DNA of 64,000 bases from Mariluticola halotolerans (GTDB lineage Bacteria; Pseudomonadota; Alphaproteobacteria; Rhizobiales; Devosiaceae): positions 2,958,001 through 3,022,000 of the forward strand of contig NZ_CP090960.1 in assembly GCF_021611515.1 (NCBI RefSeq), written 5' to 3'. Shown piece after piece: positions 18,386 through 27,245 of the stretch (within the stretch, counting starts at the first letter, position 1; each line of letters opens with the position of its first letter). The notes beneath the pieces were generated by a model. The model saw nothing but the letters and a program-made list of their open reading frames with translations. It did no database searches and had not been told where the DNA came from. The translations under genes and the position numbers were made by a program.

Positions 18386-20524
18386 CTAGACCGCGCCGAT
18401 TGTGCGCAGGCGCACGCGGGGGTGGACTTCGTTCTGGCTCATGACCACGGTTTGCGGGCGGAACCGCTCGATGATGGCGCGGACATGGGGGCGAATGGAG
18501 GGCGAGGTGATGAGCACCGGGATTTCGCCCATTTGCGCGGCATTTTCGAAGGCGGTCTGAATTGAGGAAATGAATTCCTGCAGTTTTGAGGGGGCCATGG
18601 CGAGGTGGCGATTTGTGCCATCGCCGACCATGGCTTCAGCGAAACTGCGCTCCCACTGGGGGGAAAGGGTGAGCAGGGGCAGGGTATTGTCCTGGCTCAT
18701 ATTGGCGGCGCATAGCTGGCGGGCCAGCCGCGTGCGGACGTGCTCGGCAATTGCCTGGGGCGAGAGATTTTGCCCGGCAACTTCGGCAATGCCTTCGAGG
18801 ATGGTGGGCAGATCGCGGATGGAGATGCGTTCGCTCAAAAGCGATTGCAGGGTGCGCTGAATGCCGGAGACGGAAATCTGGCCGGGGACCAGATCCTCGA
18901 CCAGTTTTTGCTGATCGCCATCGAGCCCCTTGAGCAGACCCTGCACATTGGCATAGCTGAGCAGATCGGAAACATTGGCCTTGAGCACTTCGGTCAGATG
19001 GGTCGAGATGACGGTTGAGGGATCGATGATCGAGAGACCCTTGAGTTCCGCTTCATCGCGCAGGGCCGGTTCGATCCATGTGGCGGGCAGACCGAAAGTT
19101 GGTTCATTGGTGCGCTGGCCGGGCAGGTCAATGGGCCGGCCTGCCGGATCCATGACCATGAGGTGATTGGCATGGACCACGCCTTCGCCCGCCTCAACTT
19201 CCTTGATCTTGACGATATAGGTGTTGGGCTCGAGCTGCATATTATCGAGAATGCGCACCGGCGGCATGACAAAGCCGAGATCGACGGCGAGCTGGCGGCG
19301 CAATGCCTTGATCTGCTCGGTCAGCCGGTCGGATGCGCCGTTTTCGCCACGCACCAGCGCCAGAAGCCCATAGCCGAGTTCGAGTTTCAACTCGTCGATC
19401 TTGAGGCTGTCGGTGATCGGCGCTTCGGCAGGGGGACGGGCCGCGTCGGCGATTTTCTCGGCGGCTTCGTTTTCCTGTTCCTGGGCTTTGGCTTCCTTTT
19501 GGCGCGTGGAGCGGAAGGCGATGAAGCCGGCGCCGCCCGCAAGGGCCAGGAAGGGCAGGATGGGCATGCCGGGCACGAAAGCGAGAAGCACCATGACGGC
19601 GGCGGACATGCCAAGGGCGCGCGGATAATCGGTGAACTGTTTGGCCAGGGCCTGATCGGCGCTGCCGACAACGCCTGCCTTGGAGACAAGAAGGCCGGCG
19701 GCTGTGGAGACGATCAGCGACGGGATCTGGCTGACGAGGCCATCGCCCACGGTGAGAAGGGTATAATTGTTGGCGGCTTCGCCAAAGCTCAAACCCTGCT
19801 GGCCGACGCCGATAATGATGCCGCCGATAATGTTGATGAAGGTGATCAACAGGCCGGCAATAGCATCGCCGCGCACGAATTTTGAGGCACCGTCCATGGC
19901 CCCGAAAAAGGTGCTTTCGTCTTCCAGTTCCTTGCGGCGGGCGCGGGCTTCGGCTTCCTCGATGAGGCCGGCGCTGAGATCGGCATCGATGGCCATCTGC
20001 TTGCCGGGCATGGCGTCGAGCGTGAAGCGCGCTGCGACTTCAGCGATACGGCCGGAGCCTTTGGTGATGACCACGAAATTGACGATGATCAGGATGCCGA
20101 AGACGACAACGCCGATGACGAAATTGCCGCGCATGACGAAATTGCCGAACGCCTCGATGACGTGACCGGCCGCGGCGGTGCCGGTGTGGCCATCGGAGAG
20201 AATGAGCCGGGTGGAGGCGAGATTGAGCGCCAGGCGCATCATGGCCGCAATCAACAATACCGTCGGGAAGGCCGAGAATTCCAGCGCCTTGTGGATGAAC
20301 AGCGCGGTCATCAGGATCAAAACGGAGAAAACGATCGACAGGGCCAAAAGAATATCGAGCGTCCATGCCGGCATGGGCAGGATCAGAACGATAATGATGC
20401 TCATCACGCCGATGGCCAGCCCGATATCTGGCTGGCGCAGCATGTCGATGACGGATTTGAAAGGCGAAGAGCTTACGCCGGGACCGGGCGGTGTCGCAGG
20501 ACCTGTCTGGGTTGTGTCAGCCAT
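18386..20524 (-). CDS. flhA: Flagellar export gate protein FlhA
   Basis: 712 residues. The N-terminal half (about 35-330) has eight predicted membrane helices and the FHIPEP-type loop segment (RFTLDAMPGKQMAIDADL). The C-terminal half is the cytoplasmic ring domain that binds export chaperones (VMPPVRILDNMQL, DPSTVISTHLTEVLK). It forms the export-gate ring of the flagellar type III apparatus. It lies 49 bases downstream of the sigma-54 regulator gene and is probably co-transcribed with it. Flagellar rather than virulence type III is clear from its neighbours. Confidence 0.96.
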   Translation of the reverse strand: MADTTQTGPATPPGPGVSSSPFKSVIDMLRQPDIGLAIGVMSIIIVLILPMPAWTLDILLALSIVFSVLILMTALFIHKALEFSAFPTVLLIAAMMRLALNLASTRLILSDGHTGTAAAGHVIEAFGNFVMRGNFVIGVVVFGILIIVNFVVITKGSGRIAEVAARFTLDAMPGKQMAIDADLSAGLIEEAEARARRKELEDESTFFGAMDGASKFVRGDAIAGLLITFINIIGGIIIGVGQQGLSFGEAANNYTLLTVGDGLVSQIPSLIVSTAAGLLVSKAGVVGSADQALAKQFTDYPRALGMSAAVMVLLAFVPGMPILPFLALAGGAGFIAFRSTRQKEAKAQEQENEAAEKIADAARPPAEAPITDSLKIDELKLELGYGLLALVRGENGASDRLTEQIKALRRQLAVDLGFVMPPVRILDNMQLEPNTYIVKIKEVEAGEGVVHANHLMVMDPAGRPIDLPGQRTNEPTFGLPATWIEPALRDEAELKGLSIIDPSTVISTHLTEVLKANVSDLLSYANVQGLLKGLDGDQQKLVEDLVPGQISVSGIQRTLQSLLSERISIRDLPTILEGIAEVAGQNLSPQAIAEHVRTRLARQLCAANMSQDNTLPLLTLSPQWERSFAEAMVGDGTNRHLAMAPSKLQEFISSIQTAFENAAQMGEIPVLITSPSIRPHVRAIIERFRPQTVVMSQNEVHPRVRLRTIGAV

Positions 20525-20573
20525 GGACTGGACGCCATCCTTCTGCCGTTACGGCGCTCGTCACCACGCGGGC

Positions 20574-21944
20574 CTAAGCTGCGCTGTTGCGTTGTTCGCC
20601 GGGGTGCGGCACCGGGATGCCGTCATCGGTATAAAGGTTGAGCTTGTTGCGCAAGGTGCGGATCGAGATACCCAAGATATTCGCCGCATGGGTGCGGTTG
20701 CCAAGGCAGTGATCGAGGGTGTCGAGGATCAATTCGCGTTCCACATCGGCCACGGTACGGCCCACCATGGCGCGGGTCAGGGTTTCGGCGGTCTGGGCGA
20801 CCTGGGCGGCGGCGGAGTTCTGGCGGGCGGCGTCGGCGAGGCCGGTGCCATCGGGCATGCGGATGGCGTCGGGCTCGATTGTCTCGGAACTGGAGAGCAG
20901 GACCGCGCGGTGGAGGGTGTTTTCCAGTTCGCGCACATTGCCCGGCCAGGGGGCCTGCATCAGCTCATTGCGGGCGGCATCGGACAGGATGCGTTTGCCG
21001 ACCCCGTTGGCGGCGGCATATTTTTCGACGAAATGCTCGGACAGGGCGGCGATATCGCCGGGGCGTTCGCGCAAGGGGGGCAGGCGCAGATTGACCACGT
21101 TGAGGCGGAACAGCAAATCCTCGCGGAACGAGCCTTCCTTGACGGCCTCAGCAAGGTCGCGGTTGGAGGTGGCGAGGATGCGGATGTCGATGGCGACGGG
21201 CTTGGAGCCGCCGACGCGGTCGATCAGGCGTTCCTGAATGGCGCGCAGCAATTTGGCCTGCAGGCGCACATCCATTTCCGAGATTTCGTCGAGTAGCAGG
21301 GTGCCGCCTGTGGCTTCCTCGAACTTGCCGATGCGGCGGGCGACCGCGCCGGTGAAGGCGCCTTTTTCGTGACCGAAGAGTTCGGATTCGAGCAGGGCTT
21401 CGGGAATGGCGGCGCAGTTGATGGAGATGAAGGGCTTGCCGGCGCGCTTGGAACGGGCATGCAGATATTTGGCCATCACTTCCTTGCCGGTGCCGCTTTC
21501 GCCGGTGATCAGAACGCTCGCCTCTGAGGCGGCGATCTGGTCGGCGAGCTGGACGACCTTGGCCATGCTCGGATCGCGATAGAGCAGGTCTGTGCTTTCG
21601 CGGGCGACGGCGGCGATGACAGCGGCGATCAGCTCGGCATCGGGCGGCAGGGGGATATATTCCTTGGCCCCGGCGCGGATGGCGTTGACGGCGGCCGCGG
21701 CATTGGTTTCGGTGCCACAGGCGACAACGGGAATGTGGATGCGCTCGGCTTCAAGACTGGCGAGCAGCAGGGGGATGTCGATCATGACATCGACCAGGAG
21801 CAGGTCGGCACCCTTGCCGGCGCGCAAGGTGGCCAGCGCGATCTCGATGGAAGAGGCCTGGGCCACTTTGGCGCCGCCCTGCATGGCCAGTTTGGTCGCC
21901 TGTGTGAGTTGTCCCTCAAGCGCTCCGATGATCAATAGCCGCAT
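20574..21944 (-). CDS. flbD: Sigma-54-dependent flagellar regulator FlbD
   Basis: 456 residues. A receiver-like N-terminus (1-115), an AAA+ domain with Walker A GESGTGKE, the sigma-54 contact motif GAFTGA in FGHEKGAFTGA, Walker B GGTLLLDEISEM and R-fingers in FREDLLFRLNV, then a Fis-type HTH (NRTHAANILGISIRTLRNKL). In Caulobacter FlbD, tuned by FliX, turns on late sigma-54 flagellar genes and represses fliF. Gene order fliF-fliG-fliH-fliN-flbD is the same here. A sigma-54 promoter is found before fliK-flgD. Confidence 0.93.
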   Translation of the reverse strand: MRLLIIGALEGQLTQATKLAMQGGAKVAQASSIEIALATLRAGKGADLLLVDVMIDIPLLLASLEAERIHIPVVACGTETNAAAAVNAIRAGAKEYIPLPPDAELIAAVIAAVARESTDLLYRDPSMAKVVQLADQIAASEASVLITGESGTGKEVMAKYLHARSKRAGKPFISINCAAIPEALLESELFGHEKGAFTGAVARRIGKFEEATGGTLLLDEISEMDVRLQAKLLRAIQERLIDRVGGSKPVAIDIRILATSNRDLAEAVKEGSFREDLLFRLNVVNLRLPPLRERPGDIAALSEHFVEKYAAANGVGKRILSDAARNELMQAPWPGNVRELENTLHRAVLLSSSETIEPDAIRMPDGTGLADAARQNSAAAQVAQTAETLTRAMVGRTVADVERELILDTLDHCLGNRTHAANILGISIRTLRNKLNLYTDDGIPVPHPGEQRNSAA

Positions 21945-21977
21945 TTGAGTATTCCTTTCATAGCCCCCAATGAAAGC

Positions 21978-22340
21978 CTACGAGGCTTTGATAATTTCAG
22001 TCATGGTCACGCCAAGCCGGTCTTCGACGAGCACAATTTCGCCGCGTGCGACCAGCCGGTCATTGACGTAAATATCGATGGCTTCGCCCACCTGCCGGTC
22101 GAGTTCGACCACGGTGCCGACATCCATTTTCAGCAGATTGGCCACCGGCATTTTGGTGCGGCCGAGTACAACGGAAATGCGCACGGGCACATCGAACACG
22201 GCTTCAAGGTCGGCGGCGGTCTTGTCGGCCACCGGGCCTTGCTGTTCCATTTCAGTCGCCGCCATTTCCTCAAAGCTGGGCATATCCCCTGCTTCAGGCA
22301 TTTCCCCGACACCGCCGGGTACGTCCGGTTCGTCGCTCAT
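21978..22340 (-). CDS. fliN: Flagellar motor switch protein FliN
   Basis: 120 residues. An acidic, Met/Glu-rich N-terminus (about 1-45) precedes the SpoA domain (VFDVPVRISVVLGRTKMPVA through VEDRLGVTMTEII). It forms the C-ring base with FliM and anchors FliH-FliI. Its start overlaps the fliH stop by 4 bases, so translation is coupled. Confidence 0.95.
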   Translation of the reverse strand: MSDEPDVPGGVGEMPEAGDMPSFEEMAATEMEQQGPVADKTAADLEAVFDVPVRISVVLGRTKMPVANLLKMDVGTVVELDRQVGEAIDIYVNDRLVARGEIVLVEDRLGVTMTEIIKAS

Positions 22341-22978
22341 TGTTCAGTCTCCTCGGCCAGGGTGACGCCATTGGCGCTCAAATAGCTGGCAATAGATTTG
22401 TCGATCTGTTCGGAAATGGTGCCGCTATCGCGCACAAGGCCGCCATCGACCCATTCGATGCGGCCGTCCCCCAAAGCGATCTCGGGTTCGCCCATGATCA
22501 TCAGGCGGCCGGTAAAGCCGCTGGCGGCAATGCGCTTTTCGGCCGTCTCGCGGATGGCGTCAGCCAGATCGGGATGGCAGCGGATCACCAGATGCGGGGC
22601 ATGTTCGAGTGAGGCCAGGCATTCGGTGATTAATGCTTCTAGTTCGGCGAGGGGTTCGCGCGCTACAAGATGGGTCGCCAGCTTTCCCCCGACAGCCTTG
22701 CCCAATTGTACGGCTTCGCCCAGATTTGCCTTGTGGATTTCATTGACGCTCGCCGTCAGGTTCACGGTTTGCTGGGCCAGCTTTTCGGTGGCAGCCAAAA
22801 GGGCTTGTTGCACACGGGCCAGTTCACTTTTCTGCCCTTCCGCATGACCTTGCGCATAACCCTCCTGCCGCGCCTCTTCCAGCAGGGCAGCGAGCTTGTC
22901 ATTGGTGACCACGCGCGACTTCTCGCGGCGGTGGCTCATATCCAGATCAAAGGTGAATTTTGCGGGGGTTGCTGTCAT
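22337..22978 (-). CDS. fliH: FliH-like flagellar assembly protein (FlbE type)
   Basis: 213 residues. The helical N-terminal part with GYAQGHAEGQ repeats (GxxxG-like) is typical of FliH, and the C-terminal domain ends in a FliH/HrpE-like fold (RIEWVDGGLVRDSGTISEQID). It regulates FliI and docks it to FliN. The ATG at 22978 is the simple choice. A TTG at 22990, overlapping the fliG stop, has a better-spaced GAGGAG and cannot be excluded. The gene sits between fliG and fliN as flbE does in Caulobacter. Confidence 0.85.
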   Translation of the reverse strand: MTATPAKFTFDLDMSHRREKSRVVTNDKLAALLEEARQEGYAQGHAEGQKSELARVQQALLAATEKLAQQTVNLTASVNEIHKANLGEAVQLGKAVGGKLATHLVAREPLAELEALITECLASLEHAPHLVIRCHPDLADAIRETAEKRIAASGFTGRLMIMGEPEIALGDGRIEWVDGGLVRDSGTISEQIDKSIASYLSANGVTLAEETEQ

Positions 22979-22982
22979 GATA

Positions 22983-24044
22983 TCAGGCAATCATCTCCTC
23001 GTCGCCCTTGCCCTTGGTAATAATGATTTCGCCGCGTGCGGCCATGTCCTTGGCGATGGAGACCATTTTGCCCTGCGCCTGATCGACGTCTTTAAGGCGC
23101 ACTGGGCCCATGGCATCCATGTCGTCCTGCAGCATTTTTGAGGCGCGGGCGGACATGTTGCCAAAGAAGAATTCCTTGGCCGCATCGTTGGCACCCTTGA
23201 GGGCGAGGGCTGTGTCTTTCTTGTCCATGGCCTGCAACAGGGTCTGGATGGCCGAGGCTTCGAGACGGGTGAGGTCCTCGAAAGTGAACATGAGTTCCTT
23301 GATGCGCTCGGCGCTGTCTCGGCTGGCTTCTTCCAGCGAGGTCATGAAGCGGGCTTCGGTCTGGCGATCGAAGGAATTGAAGATTTCGGCCATTTGTTCA
23401 TGGCTGTCGCGGCGCTGGGTGTGGGAGAGGGTGGACATGAATTCGGTGCGCAGGGTCGCCTCGATCTTTTCAAGGATTTCCTTTTGCACCGGATCCAGCC
23501 CCAGCATGCGCTGCACCACATCGAGCGCCAGCTCTTCGGGCAGTACGGCGAGCACGCGGCTGGCGTGATCGGTCGAAATCTTCGAGAGCACGACGGCGAT
23601 GGTCTGCGGGTACTCGTTTTTCAGATAATTGGCGAGAATGTCTTCCTGAACATTGGAGAGCTTTTCCCACATGTTGCGCCCGGCGGGGCCGCGGATTTCT
23701 TCCATGATGACCTCGACCCGGTCAGCGGGCAGGAAGGACATCAGCAAACGTTCCGTGCTCTCGGTATTGCCTGAAAGCGCGCCATTGGAGGAAACAATGG
23801 TGACAAATTCGGCCAGCAGTTCGTCGAGCATTGCCTGGGTGATCGGGCCGAGGCCAACCATGGAGCGCGAGAGCTGACGGATTTCCATCTCGTCGAGTTC
23901 TTCCCAGATCGGCCGCCCATGATCGGGGCCAAGCGCGAGCAAGAGCACGGCTGCCTTTTCATTGCCTGAAAGTGCCCGGTGGTCGGCGTCTTCACCGACG
24001 ACCAGTCCGGTCTGCATTGTTGTTGCAAGATCCCGTGCTGCCAT
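22983..24044 (-). CDS. fliG: Flagellar motor switch protein FliG
   Basis: 353 residues, a full-length rotor protein. The N-terminal part binds FliF. The middle EHPQT region is altered to [25 protein letters not shown]. The C-terminal domain carries the torque helix ([19 protein letters not shown]) and the conserved segment [21 protein letters not shown]. Three bases separate it from fliF. Confidence 0.96.
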   Translation of the reverse strand: MAARDLATTMQTGLVVGEDADHRALSGNEKAAVLLLALGPDHGRPIWEELDEMEIRQLSRSMVGLGPITQAMLDELLAEFVTIVSSNGALSGNTESTERLLMSFLPADRVEVIMEEIRGPAGRNMWEKLSNVQEDILANYLKNEYPQTIAVVLSKISTDHASRVLAVLPEELALDVVQRMLGLDPVQKEILEKIEATLRTEFMSTLSHTQRRDSHEQMAEIFNSFDRQTEARFMTSLEEASRDSAERIKELMFTFEDLTRLEASAIQTLLQAMDKKDTALALKGANDAAKEFFFGNMSARASKMLQDDMDAMGPVRLKDVDQAQGKMVSIAKDMAARGEIIITKGKGDEEMIA

Positions 24045-24047
24045 GAT

Positions 24048-25700
24048 CTAGGCCGCCGCTGACTGACCCAACCAGTCACGGACGACGAGTGTGGACTGTT
24101 TGGGATTTTCTTCAACGAGGGTGCCGACATCGCGCAGGGTTTCAATCTGGCTCTCGCCGAGCATTTTTGCCTGATCCATCCATTGCGGTTTGGCCGGTTT
24201 CTGTTCGGCAGGCGCTTCACTTGTCTGTTCCAGGGCGCCCGCGGGCACTTCTGCGGCGGTGGGCAGGGCCAGTGGTTCATTATCGGGTTCAAGCACACGC
24301 TTGACCAGCGGGCGGAGCACAAAGAACAGGAGGGCCAGCGAGATAATGAGGGTCACGGCCATAGAGGCGGCGCTCATCAAGTCATCGCGGGTGAAATCGA
24401 GGAGGCCCGGCGCGTCGGTGCCAAGACTTGCCAGTTCGGGGCGTTCGGCGAACTGCATGTTGACGACTTCAACCTGATCGCCACGGTCGGCCATGAAGCC
24501 GACGGCTGAGCGGACGAGGGCGTTGATCTGGTCGATTTCTTCGGCGGTGCGCGGTTCATAGGTGGCCGCGCCGCCGGCATCCTGGGTGTAGCGACCGTCA
24601 ACGACCACGGCGACCGAGAGGCGCTTGATGCTGCCAGCTTCGCTGACCTCGGTCTGGGTGGTCTTGGAGATCTCGAAATTGGTGGTTTCTTCGGTGGTGG
24701 CGGATTGTTCGACCGAGGCACCATTATTGGCGTCGGCGGAAGCGCCGGGCAATTCATTGGCAACAGAGACCGACCCGTCCTGCGCGGGGCCCTTGGCATT
24801 GTTGGACAGTTCGCGGATTTGTGAGGAGCGCACGACCTGGCCATCGGGATCAAATGTTTCGGAGGTGCGGGTCAGCCGGTTCATGTCGATTTCGGCGCTG
24901 ACCTGCACCCGGGCGCGGCCTGGGCCAAGCACGTTATTGAGCATGCTCTCAACGCGATTGCGCAGGCGGGTTTCAATGCCGAGGGTGCGTTCTTCCATCT
25001 GTCCGGCCATGGCGGTGATGTCATCTGCCCCGTCGCCACCAGAGGCGAGCAGGCGGCCCGCGTCATCAACGATGGAAACCCGGTTGGTGGTCAGGCCTTC
25101 GATAGCGGCAGCAACCAGATGCTGGATGGCCCGGATTTCGCCGGCGGACAATTCGCCCCGGACACCCAGAACGATGGATGCGGTTGGGTCCTTGCGTTCG
25201 CGGCGGAACAATTCGCGCTCGGGCAGGACAAGATGTACGCGGGCGGTCTTGATGCGGGCCAGCGAGGTGATGGTGCGGGCCAGTTCGCCTTCTAGGGCGC
25301 GCAATTGATTGATGTTTTGCACAAAGCTGGTGGCACCCAGCGTATTCTGCTGGTCAAAAATCTCGTAACCGACCTGACCACGTGTGGGCAGGCCGCTTTC
25401 GGCAAGGGTCATGCGCAATTGGGTAATCTGATCGCGGGTGACGAGAATGGTCGCCCCTTCGCTGCGCAATTCATAAGGCACATTGATGGATTGCAGCTCG
25501 CTGACGATTGCCGCGCTGTCATCAAAAGTCAGGTCAGTGTAAAGCGGCGCCATCTGCGGCGCTGAAAACCGAAATGTAATCAGGGCAAAAAAGCCCAGCA
25601 ACATAATCGCAACAACGGCCATGGCCGCTATTCGCGCCATGCCCAAGCGATTTATGAGCCCCCAGATATTGTCCACACGCACACCCTGTATATTCGTCAC
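24048..25700 (-). CDS. fliF: Flagellar MS-ring protein FliF
   Basis: 550 residues. Membrane helix 1 is at about 22-45 and helix 2 at about 443-465. Between them is the periplasmic ring domain (PMYTDL-like APLYTDLTF, LAESGLPTRGQVGYEIFDQ, ARVHLVLPERELFRRERKDP). The short C-terminal tail binds FliG. As the first gene of fliF-fliG-fliH-fliN-flbD, it carries the operon promoter, with a near-consensus CtrA box about 60 bases upstream. Confidence 0.96.
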   Translation of the reverse strand: MTNIQGVRVDNIWGLINRLGMARIAAMAVVAIMLLGFFALITFRFSAPQMAPLYTDLTFDDSAAIVSELQSINVPYELRSEGATILVTRDQITQLRMTLAESGLPTRGQVGYEIFDQQNTLGATSFVQNINQLRALEGELARTITSLARIKTARVHLVLPERELFRRERKDPTASIVLGVRGELSAGEIRAIQHLVAAAIEGLTTNRVSIVDDAGRLLASGGDGADDITAMAGQMEERTLGIETRLRNRVESMLNNVLGPGRARVQVSAEIDMNRLTRTSETFDPDGQVVRSSQIRELSNNAKGPAQDGSVSVANELPGASADANNGASVEQSATTEETTNFEISKTTQTEVSEAGSIKRLSVAVVVDGRYTQDAGGAATYEPRTAEEIDQINALVRSAVGFMADRGDQVEVVNMQFAERPELASLGTDAPGLLDFTRDDLMSAASMAVTLIISLALLFFVLRPLVKRVLEPDNEPLALPTAAEVPAGALEQTSEAPAEQKPAKPQWMDQAKMLGESQIETLRDVGTLVEENPKQSTLVVRDWLGQSAAA

Positions 25701-26012
25701 TGTCCTGACCGCAAATCAGTCAGGTGCAACCAGGCAAAAATTACCTAGCAGGTGGTAAACAAGTTATTAACCAACCGTGCCAAATTGCGATGCGGCGGCA
25801 GAATATGCCCTATTGATGTAGGGGCTATTCGCCGGAAAAGCGGGAATTGTGGCGTATTTGAGAAAATCTGTATCTTTACGAATTGTTCATAGGCAGAAAC
25901 CCGCTGACGCGGTTTAAGGCGCAGCGGGTACTGATTGGTGAGCCGGGTAACAGAAAAGAATGCTCAAACAGGACCGGCACCGCCTTGGGCGGCATGGCCT
26001 TGCTAAAACCTC
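25701..26012. promoter_or_regulatory. fliF promoter region with candidate CtrA box
   Basis: No gene is seen. On the minus strand TTAA-taacttg-TTTA at 25770-25756 is a one-mismatch CtrA box (TTAA-N7-TTAA), 56 bases before the fliF start. The rest, toward sciP, shows no clear terminator. Confidence 0.55.
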
Positions 26013-26291
26013 TTAACCTTCTCGGTAATGCTGGATCCAGGTCGTTCTCAGACCTGCAAGCCCATGCTTGTCGATGGCTGCCTGCCAGTTGAGGAACTCG
26101 TCAACGCTAAGGGTATAGCGATCACAGGCTTCCTCAAGACTGAGCAGGCCACCGCGCACGGCAGCAACCACTTCGGCTTTACGCCGGATAACCCAGCGTT
26201 TGGTGTTGGTGGGGGGAAGGTCCGCAATAGTTAGCGGAGACCCATCCGGCCCGATGACATACTTAACGCGCGGACGCATTTGAACGGTCAT
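26013..26291 (-). CDS. sciP: CtrA inhibitor SciP (DUF1153)
   Basis: 92 residues, a whole DUF1153 protein: PRVKYVIGPDGSPLTIADLP, then the basic TKRWVIRRKAEVVAAVRGGL and the HTH segment LSLEEACDRYTLSVDEFLNW. In Caulobacter SciP binds DNA-bound CtrA and blocks activation of its targets, including ctrA and flagellar genes. It lies between fliF and flgD, so a brake on CtrA sits inside the regulon it controls. A candidate CtrA box lies about 53 bases upstream, fitting the known CtrA-SciP negative loop. Confidence 0.93.
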   Translation of the reverse strand: MTVQMRPRVKYVIGPDGSPLTIADLPPTNTKRWVIRRKAEVVAAVRGGLLSLEEACDRYTLSVDEFLNWQAAIDKHGLAGLRTTWIQHYREG

Positions 26292-26343
26292 TTTACTCTC
26301 TTACAAAACCTGACCATAGTGTGGGTACATTAGCCCCCCCGGC

Positions 26344-26358
26344 TTAAAATTTGCCTAA
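26344..26358 (-). promoter_or_regulatory. Candidate CtrA box upstream of sciP
   Basis: Read on the minus strand it is TTAG-gcaaatt-TTAA, one mismatch from TTAA-N7-TTAA with exact 7-base spacing, 53 bases before the sciP start. The remaining bases between sciP and flgD hold only the flgD terminator. Confidence 0.5.
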
Positions 26359-26452
26359 GGCAGTAGTTACAGGTGGTTAAGAGTTTGAAAGAGTGGGGCA
26401 AGGTTTGCGCAAACCTTGTATGCGCACGGGCTGTGATGCGGCGCGGCATATG

Positions 26453-26487
26453 AAAAAACCGGCGCCAGGAATGCCCTAACGCCGGTT
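26453..26487 (-). terminator. Terminator of the fliK-flgD operon
   Basis: AACCGGCG (26457-26464) pairs with CGCCGGTT (26480-26487). The A-run at 26453-26458 gives a U-tail on the minus strand, 30 bases after the flgD stop. Confidence 0.8.
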
Positions 26488-26516
26488 GTTGCAAATCGTT
26501 TTGCGGGTCAGGCCGA

Positions 26517-27236
26517 TCAGGCGTCGGCTGTATCTTCGCCGTCTGTGGCTGCCGGTGTGTTCGTGACCGAGAGCACTGAATCGAGATAGATGCGGGAGCC
26601 GTTGACCACCAGAACAGGCTCGCTGCCGGTCAGATCGACCATATCAACGACACCCTTGATCTGGGTGAGTACAGAGACAGGATTGCCAGTGGCATCCTTG
26701 GCATCGATGGTGATGGAATACTGGCCCTCATCAAAATCAAGGCCGCTTGCGTCCTTGCCATCCCATTCAAAATTACCCTGGCCGGCTTGCAGCGCCACGG
26801 ACTGGGTGTGGACGATCTCGCCCTTGGCATTGCGGATGGTGACCTCGGCATTGGGCGCATCACGGGCGACAGTGTAGGTCCAGGAGGCATTACCGTCCTT
26901 CAGGGAAGAGACGGAACTGCCGGCAACGATGGTTTTGCCGATAAGATTGACGGCCTGGTTGGCCGCTGTGGCGGCGGCAACGCCATCATTCTGGGCACCC
27001 ATGACCAGCGCTTCAAGGAACTCATTGGTCTTGAGCTGCTGCTCAACGCCGGTGAACTGAACCAATTGCTGGGTGAACTGGTTGGTGTCGAGTGGTTCAA
27101 GCGGGTTCTGGTTCTTGAGCTGGGTGGTGAGGATGCTCAGGAAGGTGTCGAAATTCTCCGCAATGGTCTGGCGGGAGCTGGACATCGCCGATTGCGTGGA
27201 AATGCCTGTTCCGCTGCCAATAGCACTGGTTGCCAT
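26517..27236 (-). CDS. flgD: Flagellar hook-capping protein FlgD
   Basis: 239 residues. The N-terminal export and cap region contains LTTQLKNQNPLEP and FTQQLVQFTGVEQQLKTN, the hallmark of FlgD. The C-terminal part has FLG-Ig-like and Tudor-like folds (GQGNFEWDGKDASGLDFDEG). It caps the growing hook and works with FliK, whose gene is immediately upstream with 9 bases between them. Confidence 0.95.
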   Translation of the reverse strand: MATSAIGSGTGISTQSAMSSSRQTIAENFDTFLSILTTQLKNQNPLEPLDTNQFTQQLVQFTGVEQQLKTNEFLEALVMGAQNDGVAAATAANQAVNLIGKTIVAGSSVSSLKDGNASWTYTVARDAPNAEVTIRNAKGEIVHTQSVALQAGQGNFEWDGKDASGLDFDEGQYSITIDAKDATGNPVSVLTQIKGVVDMVDLTGSEPVLVVNGSRIYLDSVLSVTNTPAATDGEDTADA

Positions 27237-27245
27237 ATGAACCTC

